From: a virus
Reading direction: 5' to 3' (one strand)
IMG/VR virus record: IMGVR_UViG_3300006793_000017
Span: 1 to 64,000 of that record
Length of the DNA: 64,000 nucleotides
Part shown: positions 53,697 through 61,833 of the stretch, one piece after another
Layout: every line of letters starts with the position of its first letter
Numbering within the stretch: position 1 is the stretch's first letter
Notes under the pieces: generated by a model
Database searches by the model: none
The model's input: only the letters and a program-made list of their open reading frames with translations
What the model was told of the DNA's origin: nothing
Made by a program: the position numbers and the translations under genes

Positions 53697-55286
53697 ATGG
53701 CAAAGAGTTTAGATGGCGTTCAGATTAAGAAGGCCCACAGCAAACAAAAATATACGTTAGAAGAAGTCAAGCACTTAGAGGCTTGTATGGATCCTATTAC
53801 AGGACCTTTGTATTTCTGCGAAAACTTTTTATCTATTCAACACCCAACAAAAGGCTCGATGAAGTTTGTTCCTTACGGATTTCAACGAGAGCTAATACAA
53901 GCATACGCAGAAAATAGATACTGTGTTGCTATGTTACCAAGACAGATGGGTAAAACAACATGTGCTGCTGGATACTTATTATGGTATACTATGTTTACAC
54001 CTGAAGCACAAGTACTAATTGCTGCACACAAATATACAGGTGCGCAGGATATTATGAATAGATATAGATACGGTTATGAAACTTTGCCAGATTTTATTCG
54101 TGCAGGTATCTACACATACAACAGAAACACAATTGAATTTGATAACGGTAGTAGAATACAAGCAACTACCACAACAGAAGATACTGGACGTGGTAAATCA
54201 CTTTCATTAATATACTGTGATGAGTTTGCATTTGTGCAACCCCCAGAGAAAGCCAAAGAGTTTTGGACTGCACTTTCTCCTACACTGTCAACAGGTGGTA
54301 AAGCGATTGTTACAAGTACACCAAACTCAGACGAAGATCAGTTTGCTATGATTTGGACAGAAGCAAATAAAAAGTTTGACGATCATGGTAATGATATGGG
54401 AGTAGGTACTAACGGATTTTTTCCTTACTTTGCTCCTTGGACAGAACATCCAGATAGAGATGACGACTGGGCAGCACAAGAAAAAGCAAAGATTGGTGAC
54501 GAACGTTTTAGACGTGAATTTGATTGTGAATTCTTAATCTTTGATGAAACACTTATTAATAGTGTTAAGTTGGCTGAACTAGAAGGATCAGAACCTGTTA
54601 TGAATACAGGTCAAACACGCTGGTATAAGAAAATTAATCCTAAAGCAACATACTTAGTAAGTATGGATCCAAGTTTAGGTACAGGTGGTGACTATGGTGC
54701 TATTCAAATATTTGAAATGCCTAGTATGGAACAGGTAGGAGAATGGCGACATAATTTAACACCAATACAACAGCAAGTAAGAACATTAAGAGAAATATTA
54801 CAGTACATTCAAAGCGAATGTGCAAATGGCGGTAATCCAAATCCTACTATATATTATAGTGTAGAAAACAATACCATTGGCGAAGCAGCACTTGTTGTTA
54901 TTGCAGATATAGGCGAAGAAAACTTTAACGGCTTGTTCTTAAGTGAACCTATTAGAAAAGGACATGTTAGACGCTATAGGAAAGGATTTAACACTACACA
55001 CAAAACAAAGATTACTGCATGTAGCGGATTAAAGAACTTATTAGAAAAGAATAAGATGAAAATACACAGTAAACCGCTTATATCAGAGCTAAAAACATTC
55101 GTAGCACACGGTGTTGGGTACGGTGCAAAAACAGGTGAACATGACGATTTAGTGGCCGCAACGTTATTAATTGTACGTATGGCTAACGTATTATCTGATT
55201 GGGATCCTAAGATTTACGATAAAATGACAGAAAGAATGACGGAAGATCAGTTCCCAATGCCGATCTTCGTAAGTACAGGATTTTGA
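53697..55286 (+). CDS. gp17: terminase large subunit gp17 (529 aa)
   Basis: ATPase: Walker A PRQMGKTT (81-88), Walker B LIYCDEF (171-177), and coupling segment VTSTPN. Nuclease: SMDPSLGTGGDYG with Asp324, ENNTIGEA, and HDDLVAATLL near the C-terminus as the acidic triad. The motor packages DNA through the portal and cuts it at headful ends. Length is slightly shorter than T4 gp17 (610 aa). Leaderless-type start after a terminator. Confidence 0.95.
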   Translation: MAKSLDGVQIKKAHSKQKYTLEEVKHLEACMDPITGPLYFCENFLSIQHPTKGSMKFVPYGFQRELIQAYAENRYCVAMLPRQMGKTTCAAGYLLWYTMFTPEAQVLIAAHKYTGAQDIMNRYRYGYETLPDFIRAGIYTYNRNTIEFDNGSRIQATTTTEDTGRGKSLSLIYCDEFAFVQPPEKAKEFWTALSPTLSTGGKAIVTSTPNSDEDQFAMIWTEANKKFDDHGNDMGVGTNGFFPYFAPWTEHPDRDDDWAAQEKAKIGDERFRREFDCEFLIFDETLINSVKLAELEGSEPVMNTGQTRWYKKINPKATYLVSMDPSLGTGGDYGAIQIFEMPSMEQVGEWRHNLTPIQQQVRTLREILQYIQSECANGGNPNPTIYYSVENNTIGEAALVVIADIGEENFNGLFLSEPIRKGHVRRYRKGFNTTHKTKITACSGLKNLLEKNKMKIHSKPLISELKTFVAHGVGYGAKTGEHDDLVAATLLIVRMANVLSDWDPKIYDKMTERMTEDQFPMPIFVSTGF

Positions 55287-55292
55287 TAAATA
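55286..55292 (+). promoter_or_regulatory. late promoter (ATAAATA), 5 nt before ATG 55298
   Basis: TGATAAATA-GTTAT-ATG overlaps the gp17 stop codon. It supports ATG 55298 over the in-frame ATG at 55283. Confidence 0.65.
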
Positions 55293-55297
55293 GTTAT

Positions 55298-57679
55298 ATG
55301 GACGCAACTAACAACATAGCAACCGATCTGTTCTATAAAATTAGAAGCAGATTCAAAGGTTTAAAATTAGGAGATGCCGCTGGGTCAATTACTATAAACC
55401 CAGAGGAAGCCAGATTCTTTGACTTCGATTATAATGAAGGAGATAAGAACATTGGACACGTGAGTATTAGTCTTGCTGAAGCAAATTCAATGAAAGTATA
55501 CTTTTCAAATGGTATTACTGAAGGCATGGATGATTCACAAAAAGACAATTGGTACGGATTTTTAAAAGAATTAAGAAAGTTTAGTAAGCGTCGACTACTA
55601 GCATTTGATACTAGAGACATTGCTAAAGACAATCTAGACCAAAGGGATTATGCATTCCTAAGTCAATATTCAAATCCTCAAGCAGATAATGACACTATAG
55701 TAAAACCAGTCGGAGAGAATAAAATGAACGAGAGCACCTTATACGGGACTAAGAAACAGAGCTTCCAAAAATTGGAAGATACAAGATTAATTATTAAGCA
55801 CAGTAAAAAACTTGCTGATGATACAGAAATGAAGCCAGGTGATAGATCAAGAAATATTGCTGCTTTGTTTGTTGAAAACCAAGAAGGTGAAAGATTTAAA
55901 TATCCTTTCATTCACTTAGCAGGCGCAAGAGCTATGCAAAGACACGTTGCAAATGGTGGTGCTCCATATGATGCAATTGGTGAAAGCATTATTAAAATGA
56001 GTGAAGAGATTGCACAATTAAAAAGTTTCACAGGCTATGTTGTACGTAACGACTTAATGAACTCCGACACAAATTCAGTTGTTGAACGTAGCAAAGGCCA
56101 ACTTGATTCCCTTAGAGAAAGAATTGCAAAAATGTCTAAACAGGCTCACTACGAATCATATGTAGAAAGTTTCCAGGCACCAGAGGCAATGGAAGTTCCA
56201 GATGATGTAATGGAGCAATTTAAAGATCAATTTACAGTAAGAAATTTTAAAGAAGATTTAACATCAGTATTTCCTGTACTATACAGACTAATGAAAGAAG
56301 ATGAAATTGTAGGCTATGACGACATAGTCGAAATGACAAAAACTGAATCAGACAAGTATCATTGTAAGGATTGTGGAGATGTAATGCACAAACCTACAAC
56401 CGATTGTGATCATGACTCACACGATGAGAATGGAGGACATTGGGTTGATGATAATGGTAACGGCATACATGACATGGATGAATCTAGTGATCCGTTTGCA
56501 GCATTTGAAAATTGGGCAATGGCATTAGGTGAAGATTCACCACTTACAGCAGGCAGCGACGAAGAAATTAAAGAGGCAGTTGCAAGTCTAAATGAATTAG
56601 TAAGCCAAGACTTTCCAGTAGGCGTAGATGGCACAAATGCTATTCAAAGTTTAAAAGGTATTATCGAAGACAACAGACTGTTTAACGATATTAAAATGAA
56701 GGCAAAGGAAGATCCAAACGGCGATGCTCGTCCACTTGTTAAAGCATGGGTAGAAGAACATGCACCTGAGCAACTAGAAGCATTAGACTTTGGTGATATG
56801 GTTGATGAGCCAGCAGTAAGTGCTGATCAAGCAGAGCCACAACAAGAAGGTTTTATGCCAGACGAGTTCGAAGGCGAGTTTGAATGGGAAGGAACAGGCG
56901 ATGACGGCGAAATGACACCTTGCACTGTATCGTATAAAGCAAGTATTGAAGGCGATGACGGACCAGTAAGAATTGTAGTTGATCCTAAATCAATATCACT
57001 TGATTGCCAAATGGACGGTAACAGTAAATTAGGTTTTGATGCTGACATGGATCTTGAAATGCAAGACATGGACGAGTTAATGGCAGCATGTCAAGAGGAC
57101 GCACAAGAAACATACGATAACGCAGATCATAAACAACACGAAGGAACACAAAAAGAAGGTAGAGTAAGTGATGCGTTAATTGGTGCTGAAGAAATTTTAG
57201 GTGACTTTACAGACGAAGATCACAAATTAAAAATGCCAAAAGACAAAGTTAAAGATGCAATTAGAAATGGCAAGTATGACGCAGCTGATGCTATGTTTGC
57301 AATTGATATAGTTGACACAGACTTTGATGACGAAGGCAATCATATTGAAAAACAAGATGAGCCAGATTTTGGCGAAGGCAACAAGTTTTCAGGCGCAATG
57401 GATAAAGCCAAAAAAGCTGGTAAAAAGTCTTTCGAAGTTGATGGCAAGTCATATGATATTAACGAAGTAGCACAATTTATTGTAAGCATGTACGATAGAC
57501 AAAGTGGTACTTTTCCAAAAGGTCCAGAAGGTGTTGCTACTATGGTAGACAAGAAGTTCGGCGAACATGCAGGACAAGTTGCTCGTAAAATGGTAGAGCG
57601 TATGGCACCGGCACAAGAGCAAGGCGCAGAAGAAATCGAAGAACTCGAAAGAATCAAAACCTTAGCTGGTGCTTACTAA
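55298..57679 (+). CDS. large acidic protein of unknown function (793 aa)
   Basis: Start at ATG 55298 from the promoter geometry. Residues ~1-330 are mixed alpha/beta (FFDFDYNEGDKNIGHVSISL, RLLAFDTRDIAKDNL) with long helices. Near residue 355 there is HCKDCGDVMHKPTTDCDHD, a possible zinc knuckle, followed by a calcium-type loop (DDNGNGIHDMD). The C-terminal half is very acidic, and residues ~660-790 look helical (KKAGKKSFEVDGKSYDINEV). No family recognised; similar large proteins occur in marine T4-like phages. Its late promoter and position after gp17 fit a head or ejected protein, but this is inference. Confidence 0.55.
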   Translation: MDATNNIATDLFYKIRSRFKGLKLGDAAGSITINPEEARFFDFDYNEGDKNIGHVSISLAEANSMKVYFSNGITEGMDDSQKDNWYGFLKELRKFSKRRLLAFDTRDIAKDNLDQRDYAFLSQYSNPQADNDTIVKPVGENKMNESTLYGTKKQSFQKLEDTRLIIKHSKKLADDTEMKPGDRSRNIAALFVENQEGERFKYPFIHLAGARAMQRHVANGGAPYDAIGESIIKMSEEIAQLKSFTGYVVRNDLMNSDTNSVVERSKGQLDSLRERIAKMSKQAHYESYVESFQAPEAMEVPDDVMEQFKDQFTVRNFKEDLTSVFPVLYRLMKEDEIVGYDDIVEMTKTESDKYHCKDCGDVMHKPTTDCDHDSHDENGGHWVDDNGNGIHDMDESSDPFAAFENWAMALGEDSPLTAGSDEEIKEAVASLNELVSQDFPVGVDGTNAIQSLKGIIEDNRLFNDIKMKAKEDPNGDARPLVKAWVEEHAPEQLEALDFGDMVDEPAVSADQAEPQQEGFMPDEFEGEFEWEGTGDDGEMTPCTVSYKASIEGDDGPVRIVVDPKSISLDCQMDGNSKLGFDADMDLEMQDMDELMAACQEDAQETYDNADHKQHEGTQKEGRVSDALIGAEEILGDFTDEDHKLKMPKDKVKDAIRNGKYDAADAMFAIDIVDTDFDDEGNHIEKQDEPDFGEGNKFSGAMDKAKKAGKKSFEVDGKSYDINEVAQFIVSMYDRQSGTFPKGPEGVATMVDKKFGEHAGQVARKMVERMAPAQEQGAEEIEELERIKTLAGAY

Positions 57680-57683
57680 AAGA

Positions 57684-57690
57684 CTTAAAT
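57684..57690 (+). promoter_or_regulatory. weak late promoter-like element (TTAAATA)
   Basis: ACTTAAATAATA lies 24 nt before ATG 57714, with CGGAG in between; weaker match than its neighbours. Confidence 0.35.
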
Positions 57691-57713
57691 AATACTCATT
57701 AACGGAGACTAAT

Positions 57714-57950
57714 ATGTTTAACTGGATTAAAAAGCTATTCACTTCATCAGAAGCTCCCAAAGCAGAACCTTTGGTACTAAAGAACGAAGTGAAAGAAAAG
57801 GCCCCAGCGAAAGCTAAGAAACTAACTAAAGCTGAGTTATCAAAAATGACAAAAGCTAAGTTAGAAGAAATAGGTAGAGACAACGGCATTGAATTAGATA
57901 GAAGGCTGACTAAAGCAAAGCTAGTTGCTCAATTACACAAGGCACTATAA
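57714..57950 (+). CDS. small SAP/HeH-type DNA-binding-like protein (78 aa)
   Basis: N-terminal FNWIKKLF segment, a charged linker, then KLTKAELSKMTKAKLEEIG and RRLTKAKLVAQLHKAL, two helix-loop-helix-like stretches that fit the SAP/HeH fold seen in phage proteins. Basic. Placed between virion genes and gp32, before a terminator. A nucleic-acid-binding role is plausible from the fold guess. Confidence 0.5.
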   Translation: MFNWIKKLFTSSEAPKAEPLVLKNEVKEKAPAKAKKLTKAELSKMTKAKLEEIGRDNGIELDRRLTKAKLVAQLHKAL

Positions 57951-57973
57951 CAACAAAAAGTTATAATCTAAGT

Positions 57974-58000
57974 AAGGAGGCTACGGTCTCCTTTCTTTTT
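57974..58000 (+). terminator. probable terminator upstream of gp32
   Basis: AAGGAG(G) / (T)CTCCTT stem with a 6-8 nt loop followed by TCTTTTT. Confidence 0.6.
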
Positions 58001-58034
58001 GGCTGAATAAAACCACATTTAGTTAAAATAACAG

Positions 58035-58063
58035 TTGACAAGATAAATAAAGTTGCATATAAT
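58035..58063 (+). promoter_or_regulatory. composite gp32 promoter: consensus sigma70 element with embedded late ATAAATA
   Basis: TTGACA (58035-58040), exactly 17 nt, TATAAT (58058-58063): a perfect host-type promoter. The spacer contains ATAAATA at 58043-58049. Transcripts would start ~58070 (early) or ~58055 (late), both upstream of TAGGAGG and ATG 58121. Confidence 0.85.
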
Positions 58064-58120
58064 ATAACATATGCTTAGGCATGAAAGTGAAAACATATAA
58101 CAAGGCTATAGGAGGCACAA

Positions 58121-59128
58121 ATGGCATCACTCGCAGAAATAAGGGCTAAACTACAAGAGTCCAACAATCGTAACACTGGAAATTCTTCCGGTGGAGACAA
58201 CGCAATTTACCCACATTGGAATATGCAAGAAGGCAAAGAAGCAGTAATTCGTTTCTTACCTGACGCAGATCAATCTAATACGTTCTTTTGGGCAGAACGT
58301 GCAATGATTAAACTTCCGTTTGCTGGAGTAAAAGGCGACACTGACTCACGTCAGGTTATTGTACAAGTTCCATGTATGGAAATGTATAATGATGGAACAC
58401 CATGTCCGATCTTATCAGAAGTTCGACCATGGTTTAAAGATAAATCTTTAGAAGATATGGGACGTAAGTATTGGAAAAAACGTTCGTATGTATTCCAAGG
58501 GTTTGTTACTGAAGACCCGCTAAACGAAGAAAGTTCTCCGGAAAACCCAATCCGTAGATTTATTATTGGACCACAGATCTTCCAGATCATTAAAGGTGCA
58601 TTAATGGATCCTGAACTAGAAGAACTGCCAACAGATTATATGCGTGGCGTTGACTTTAGAGTTAAGAAAACTTCTAAAGGTGGCTATGCAGACTATTCTA
58701 CATCATCTTGGTCACGTAAAGAACGTGCATTAGATGACGCTGAAAAGGCAGCAATCGAAACGCATGGTCTTTACAACATGTCAGATTTCCTTCCAAAGAA
58801 ACCTGGTGAGGTTGAGTTAAAGGTTATGAAAGAGATGTTCGAAGCGTCAGTAGACGGTGAGGCATATGATATGGACCGTTGGGGTCAGTACTTTAAGCCA
58901 GCAGGTATGGCGTCACGTACTGGAGATCCTAACAAGGCATATACTCCAACAACACCAGCGGCTCCGGCAACACCGGCAGCAACTCCTGCAACTCCAGCAC
59001 CTGAAGCGGCTCCGGCAGCACCAGCGGCTGAGCCAGTAGCAGAAGCGGCACCAGCAGGTGAAGGCGATGGTTCTAACAGAGCGCAAGACATTCTTGCAAT
59101 GATTAGAAGTAGAAACGCTAGTAACTAA
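58121..59128 (+). CDS. gp32: single-stranded DNA-binding protein gp32 (335 aa)
   Basis: Follows gp32 throughout: N-terminal ASLAEIRAKLQ, OB-fold with YPHWNMQEGKEAVIRFLPD, SYVFQGFVTEDPL and RRFIIGPQIFQIIKG. Binds ssDNA during phage replication and recombination. The zinc site is incomplete: Cys85 and Cys95 match two T4 ligands, but the third (T4 Cys90) is Leu98, as often in marine homologs. A ~50-residue Ala/Pro linker (PAAPATPAATPATP) precedes an acidic/helical tail (AQDILAMIRSRN). Behind the composite promoter and followed by uvsX. Confidence 0.9.
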   Translation: MASLAEIRAKLQESNNRNTGNSSGGDNAIYPHWNMQEGKEAVIRFLPDADQSNTFFWAERAMIKLPFAGVKGDTDSRQVIVQVPCMEMYNDGTPCPILSEVRPWFKDKSLEDMGRKYWKKRSYVFQGFVTEDPLNEESSPENPIRRFIIGPQIFQIIKGALMDPELEELPTDYMRGVDFRVKKTSKGGYADYSTSSWSRKERALDDAEKAAIETHGLYNMSDFLPKKPGEVELKVMKEMFEASVDGEAYDMDRWGQYFKPAGMASRTGDPNKAYTPTTPAAPATPAATPATPAPEAAPAAPAAEPVAEAAPAGEGDGSNRAQDILAMIRSRNASN

Positions 59129-59135
59129 TTGTGTA

Positions 59136-59187
59136 TGTGGAAGTTCCGGCTAAAATCTCCGTTCGGTAACCAGCGAGATCTTCCACA
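59136..59187 (+). other. structured leader between gp32 and uvsX
   Basis: TGTGGAAG (59136-59143) pairs with CTTCCACA (59180-59187), and inside it ATCTC (59155-59159) pairs with GAGAT (59175-59179). The helices are continuous on the 3' side and separated by an 11-nt bulge on the 5' side, with a 15-nt apical loop. No T tract follows, so it is not a terminator; it may be a regulatory or processing element. No known RNA class is matched. Confidence 0.55.
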
Positions 59188-59216
59188 CCACACTTTAACA
59201 CATAGGAAAGGTAATT

Positions 59217-60290
59217 ATGGCGAAAGCATTTGATATAAGTAAATTCAGAAAGACAATCACTAAGAGCATTGACGGACTTGGTATTGGCTTTAATGATCCA
59301 ACTGATTGGGTCAGCACAGGAAACTATGCACTAAACTATCTTGTAAGTGGTGACTTTAATAAAGGTGTTCCACTTGGTAAGGTAACAGTGTTTGCAGGTG
59401 AATCAGGTAGTGGTAAGAGTTACTTCTGTTCAGCAAACATTGTAAAGGCTGCACAAGAACAAGGCATCTTTGTAGTTCTTATTGACTCAGAGAACGCACT
59501 TGACGAAGCGTGGCTACAAGCACTTGACGTAGATACTTCAGAAGATAAACTACTTAAACTTAACATGTCAATGATTGATGACGTTGCTAAAACAGTATCA
59601 GAGTTCATGAAAGAATATCGTGATATGACTGAAGAAGAACGTCCTAAAGTATTATTTGTAATTGATTCGTTAGGTATGTTATTAACACCTACTGACGTTG
59701 ACCAATTCCAAAAAGGTGATATGAAAGGTGACATGGGTCGTAAGCCTAAGGCATTGACTGCACTTGTTCGTAACACAGTTAACATGATTGGTAGTTACAA
59801 TGTAGGTATGGTATGTACTAACCACACGTATGCATCACAGGATATGTTTGATCCAGATGATAAGATTAGCGGTGGACAAGGGTTTGTATATGCTTCTAGT
59901 ATTGTTGTAGCTATTAAGAAACTTAAACTTAAAGTAGACGCAGACGGTAACAAAACTTCACAAGTACATGGTATTAGAGCAGCGTGTAAGGTAATGAAAA
60001 CACGTTACAACAAACCATTTGAAAGTGTACAAGTTGAAATACCATACGAAACAGGCATGGATCCACACAGTGGGTTGATTGAATTGTTCGAAGCAAAAGG
60101 ATATCTTAAAAAGTCAGGTAATAGACTTGAGTATACAAGTCCAGCAACTGGCGAAGTTATGCTAGAATATCGAAAAGCATGGACTGGAGATAAATTACAG
60201 ATAATTATGGACGATATCATAAATACACCTGTAACAGAGACACCTGTCGAGGTCGACGAGGAAGTCTTCGAAGAACAACCAACTGAATAA
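59217..60290 (+). CDS. uvsX: recombinase UvsX (357 aa)
   Basis: RecA-type core: Walker A GESGSGKS (61-68), LIDSENALDE, Walker B VLFVIDSLGM and the strand CTNHTY. The N-terminus (KAFDISKFRKTITKSIDGL) and length match T4 UvsX. It forms the presynaptic filament for homologous recombination and recombination-dependent replication. The acidic C-terminus (VEVDEEVFEEQP) is typical for contacts with partner proteins. Operon with the 84-aa gene and uvsY. Confidence 0.95.
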   Translation: MAKAFDISKFRKTITKSIDGLGIGFNDPTDWVSTGNYALNYLVSGDFNKGVPLGKVTVFAGESGSGKSYFCSANIVKAAQEQGIFVVLIDSENALDEAWLQALDVDTSEDKLLKLNMSMIDDVAKTVSEFMKEYRDMTEEERPKVLFVIDSLGMLLTPTDVDQFQKGDMKGDMGRKPKALTALVRNTVNMIGSYNVGMVCTNHTYASQDMFDPDDKISGGQGFVYASSIVVAIKKLKLKVDADGNKTSQVHGIRAACKVMKTRYNKPFESVQVEIPYETGMDPHSGLIELFEAKGYLKKSGNRLEYTSPATGEVMLEYRKAWTGDKLQIIMDDIINTPVTETPVEVDEEVFEEQPTE

Positions 60291-60304
60291 TGGAGTAGAA
60301 ATCT

Positions 60305-60559
60305 ATGCAATCTGATCTTATTGCTGACATTTGGAACGTAGTGTCAGAACATGTTCCTGAGAAGGAAAAACAAGAAGTAGCAAAAAACTTTGTTACTGCT
60401 TTAGTGGACCACGGAGTATCTGAAATTGCAATCAACGAACTCTTTGGTATTGACACATACTTGGATACTGCAATTGAGTATGTAACTGAAGACGAAGATG
60501 ACGGCGACACTAATTACGATGAAGACGTCGAAGATGCAATTTGGGACGATGAGGATTAA
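60305..60559 (+). CDS. small acidic protein between uvsX and uvsY (84 aa)
   Basis: VPEKEKQEVAKNFVTALVDHG and INELFGIDTYLDTAIEYV followed by a run of Asp/Glu (residues ~63-84). A protein of this kind is commonly found between uvsX and uvsY in marine T4-like phages. No enzymatic motif. Abuts uvsY with no gap, suggesting coupled translation. Confidence 0.65.
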   Translation: MQSDLIADIWNVVSEHVPEKEKQEVAKNFVTALVDHGVSEIAINELFGIDTYLDTAIEYVTEDEDDGDTNYDEDVEDAIWDDED

Positions 60560-61015
60560 ATGAACTGGTACGATCAAGTTTCTAAAGATATTTCGAAGAT
60601 ACCTGCCGCTGTGCAGTACTACGAAGCAGAATTATTACAGGCTAAAAAAGAAACAAATGTTGTTGGACGTCTTGAAAAAGCATCAGCACAAATGCCTGCA
60701 ATTGTAGAAACTAGATTTGGTCAGTTACAAGAGATCGAAGCAATACTCGAATATTTAAACATTGAGCTTCGCCGTTTACGTAGCACACACTTTAGAAAAT
60801 ATGTTGAAAATTATCAACGTCAATTAAGTTCTAGAGATGCTGAAAAATTTGTAGATGGCGAAGCTGATGTTGTAGACTTTGAAAAAATTATTAACGAGTT
60901 TGCATTATTACGTAATAAATGGCTAGGCATTATCAAAGGACTAGACATTAAACAATGGCAAGTATCTAATATCGTCAAACTAAGAACAGCTGGTTTGGAC
61001 GACGCAACCATTTAA
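60560..61015 (+). CDS. uvsY: recombination mediator UvsY (151 aa)
   Basis: Mostly helical: VQYYEAELLQAKKE, VVGRLEKASAQMPAIV, LQEIEAILEYLNIELRRLR and NYQRQLSSRDAEKFVDGE follow the T4 UvsY pattern (137 aa in T4). UvsY helps load UvsX onto gp32-covered ssDNA; all three genes are adjacent here. Confidence 0.85.
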   Translation: MNWYDQVSKDISKIPAAVQYYEAELLQAKKETNVVGRLEKASAQMPAIVETRFGQLQEIEAILEYLNIELRRLRSTHFRKYVENYQRQLSSRDAEKFVDGEADVVDFEKIINEFALLRNKWLGIIKGLDIKQWQVSNIVKLRTAGLDDATI

Positions 61016-61037
61016 TTTTCTTTACATAAACTGCGCA

Positions 61038-61045
61038 TATAAATA
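61038..61045 (+). promoter_or_regulatory. late promoter (perfect TATAAATA), 5 nt before ATG 61051
   Basis: CATATAAATACTAGT then ATG: full T4 late octamer with the 5-nt spacer; no Shine-Dalgarno site. Confidence 0.75.
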
Positions 61046-61050
61046 CTAGT

Positions 61051-61833
61051 ATGAAAAGAATCGTACTAGTAACAGGCGGGTTTGATCCCTTACACAGTGG
61101 GCATATAGCCTATTTCAAAGCAGCCAAAGAACTTGGTAACGAGTTATGGGTTGGTGTTAACAGTGACGAATGGTTAACAAACAAAAAAGGCATGCCGTTT
61201 ATGCCTGTACAAGAAAGAATTGCTATTATTAAAGAACTTGCTGTAGTAGACAATGTTATTACATTTGATGATGATAAGGAAGGATCTGCATGTGGTGCAA
61301 TAGAAGTAGCACTTAAAACATCTGAAACAATGCATGACATGATAGTGTTTGCTAATGGCGGTGATAGAGGTGAAGGCAATTCACCAGAAGTAACAAAATT
61401 TGCTGACAACAAAAGAGTAGAATTTAAATTTGGTGTTGGCGGAACAGACAAAAAGAACAGTTCAAGTTGGATTTTAGGAGAATGGAAAACACCTAAAACA
61501 AAACGCAAATGGGGTTGGTATAGAGTATTAGATCATCAACCTGAAAACAATTTTAAAATTAAAGAATTAGTAATTGAGCCAGGTGCATGTCTTTCTGATC
61601 AAAGACACTTTCAAAGATCAGAACATTGGTATGTACTAAAAGGCAAAGTTAAAATGCAAACAGAGTGGAACAACATTAGTGATACTGTAGAGCTTTTACC
61701 CTTAACAAAAGGATATGATATTTCAGTAGGTACTTGGCATAAAGCAAGTAACCCCACAGATGATTTAACACACATACTAGAAGTTCAATACGGGGAAGCC
61801 TGTGTTGAAGAGGATATTGAAAGACGTGACTAA
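61051..61833 (+). CDS. nucleotidyltransferase-cupin fusion (260 aa)
   Basis: N-terminal cytidylyltransferase/HIGH-type domain (1-145): GGFDPLHSGHIAYF with H15-x2-H18, GVNSDEWL and ANGGDR. C-terminal cupin (170-260): ELVIEPGACLSDQRHF, SEHWYVLKGKVKM and SVGTWHKASN, as in mannose-6-phosphate isomerase type II cupins. This pairing is found in marine phages and suggests making or altering an activated sugar or polyol for glycan modification. Followed by putative glycosyltransferases. Exact substrate unknown. Confidence 0.75.
   Translation: MKRIVLVTGGFDPLHSGHIAYFKAAKELGNELWVGVNSDEWLTNKKGMPFMPVQERIAIIKELAVVDNVITFDDDKEGSACGAIEVALKTSETMHDMIVFANGGDRGEGNSPEVTKFADNKRVEFKFGVGGTDKKNSSSWILGEWKTPKTKRKWGWYRVLDHQPENNFKIKELVIEPGACLSDQRHFQRSEHWYVLKGKVKMQTEWNNISDTVELLPLTKGYDISVGTWHKASNPTDDLTHILEVQYGEACVEEDIERRD

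Noticed and set aside
58081-58149. 22-codon ATG frame overlapping the gp32 start
   Set aside because: Contains the gp32 ribosome binding site and has no features of its own; chance frame.
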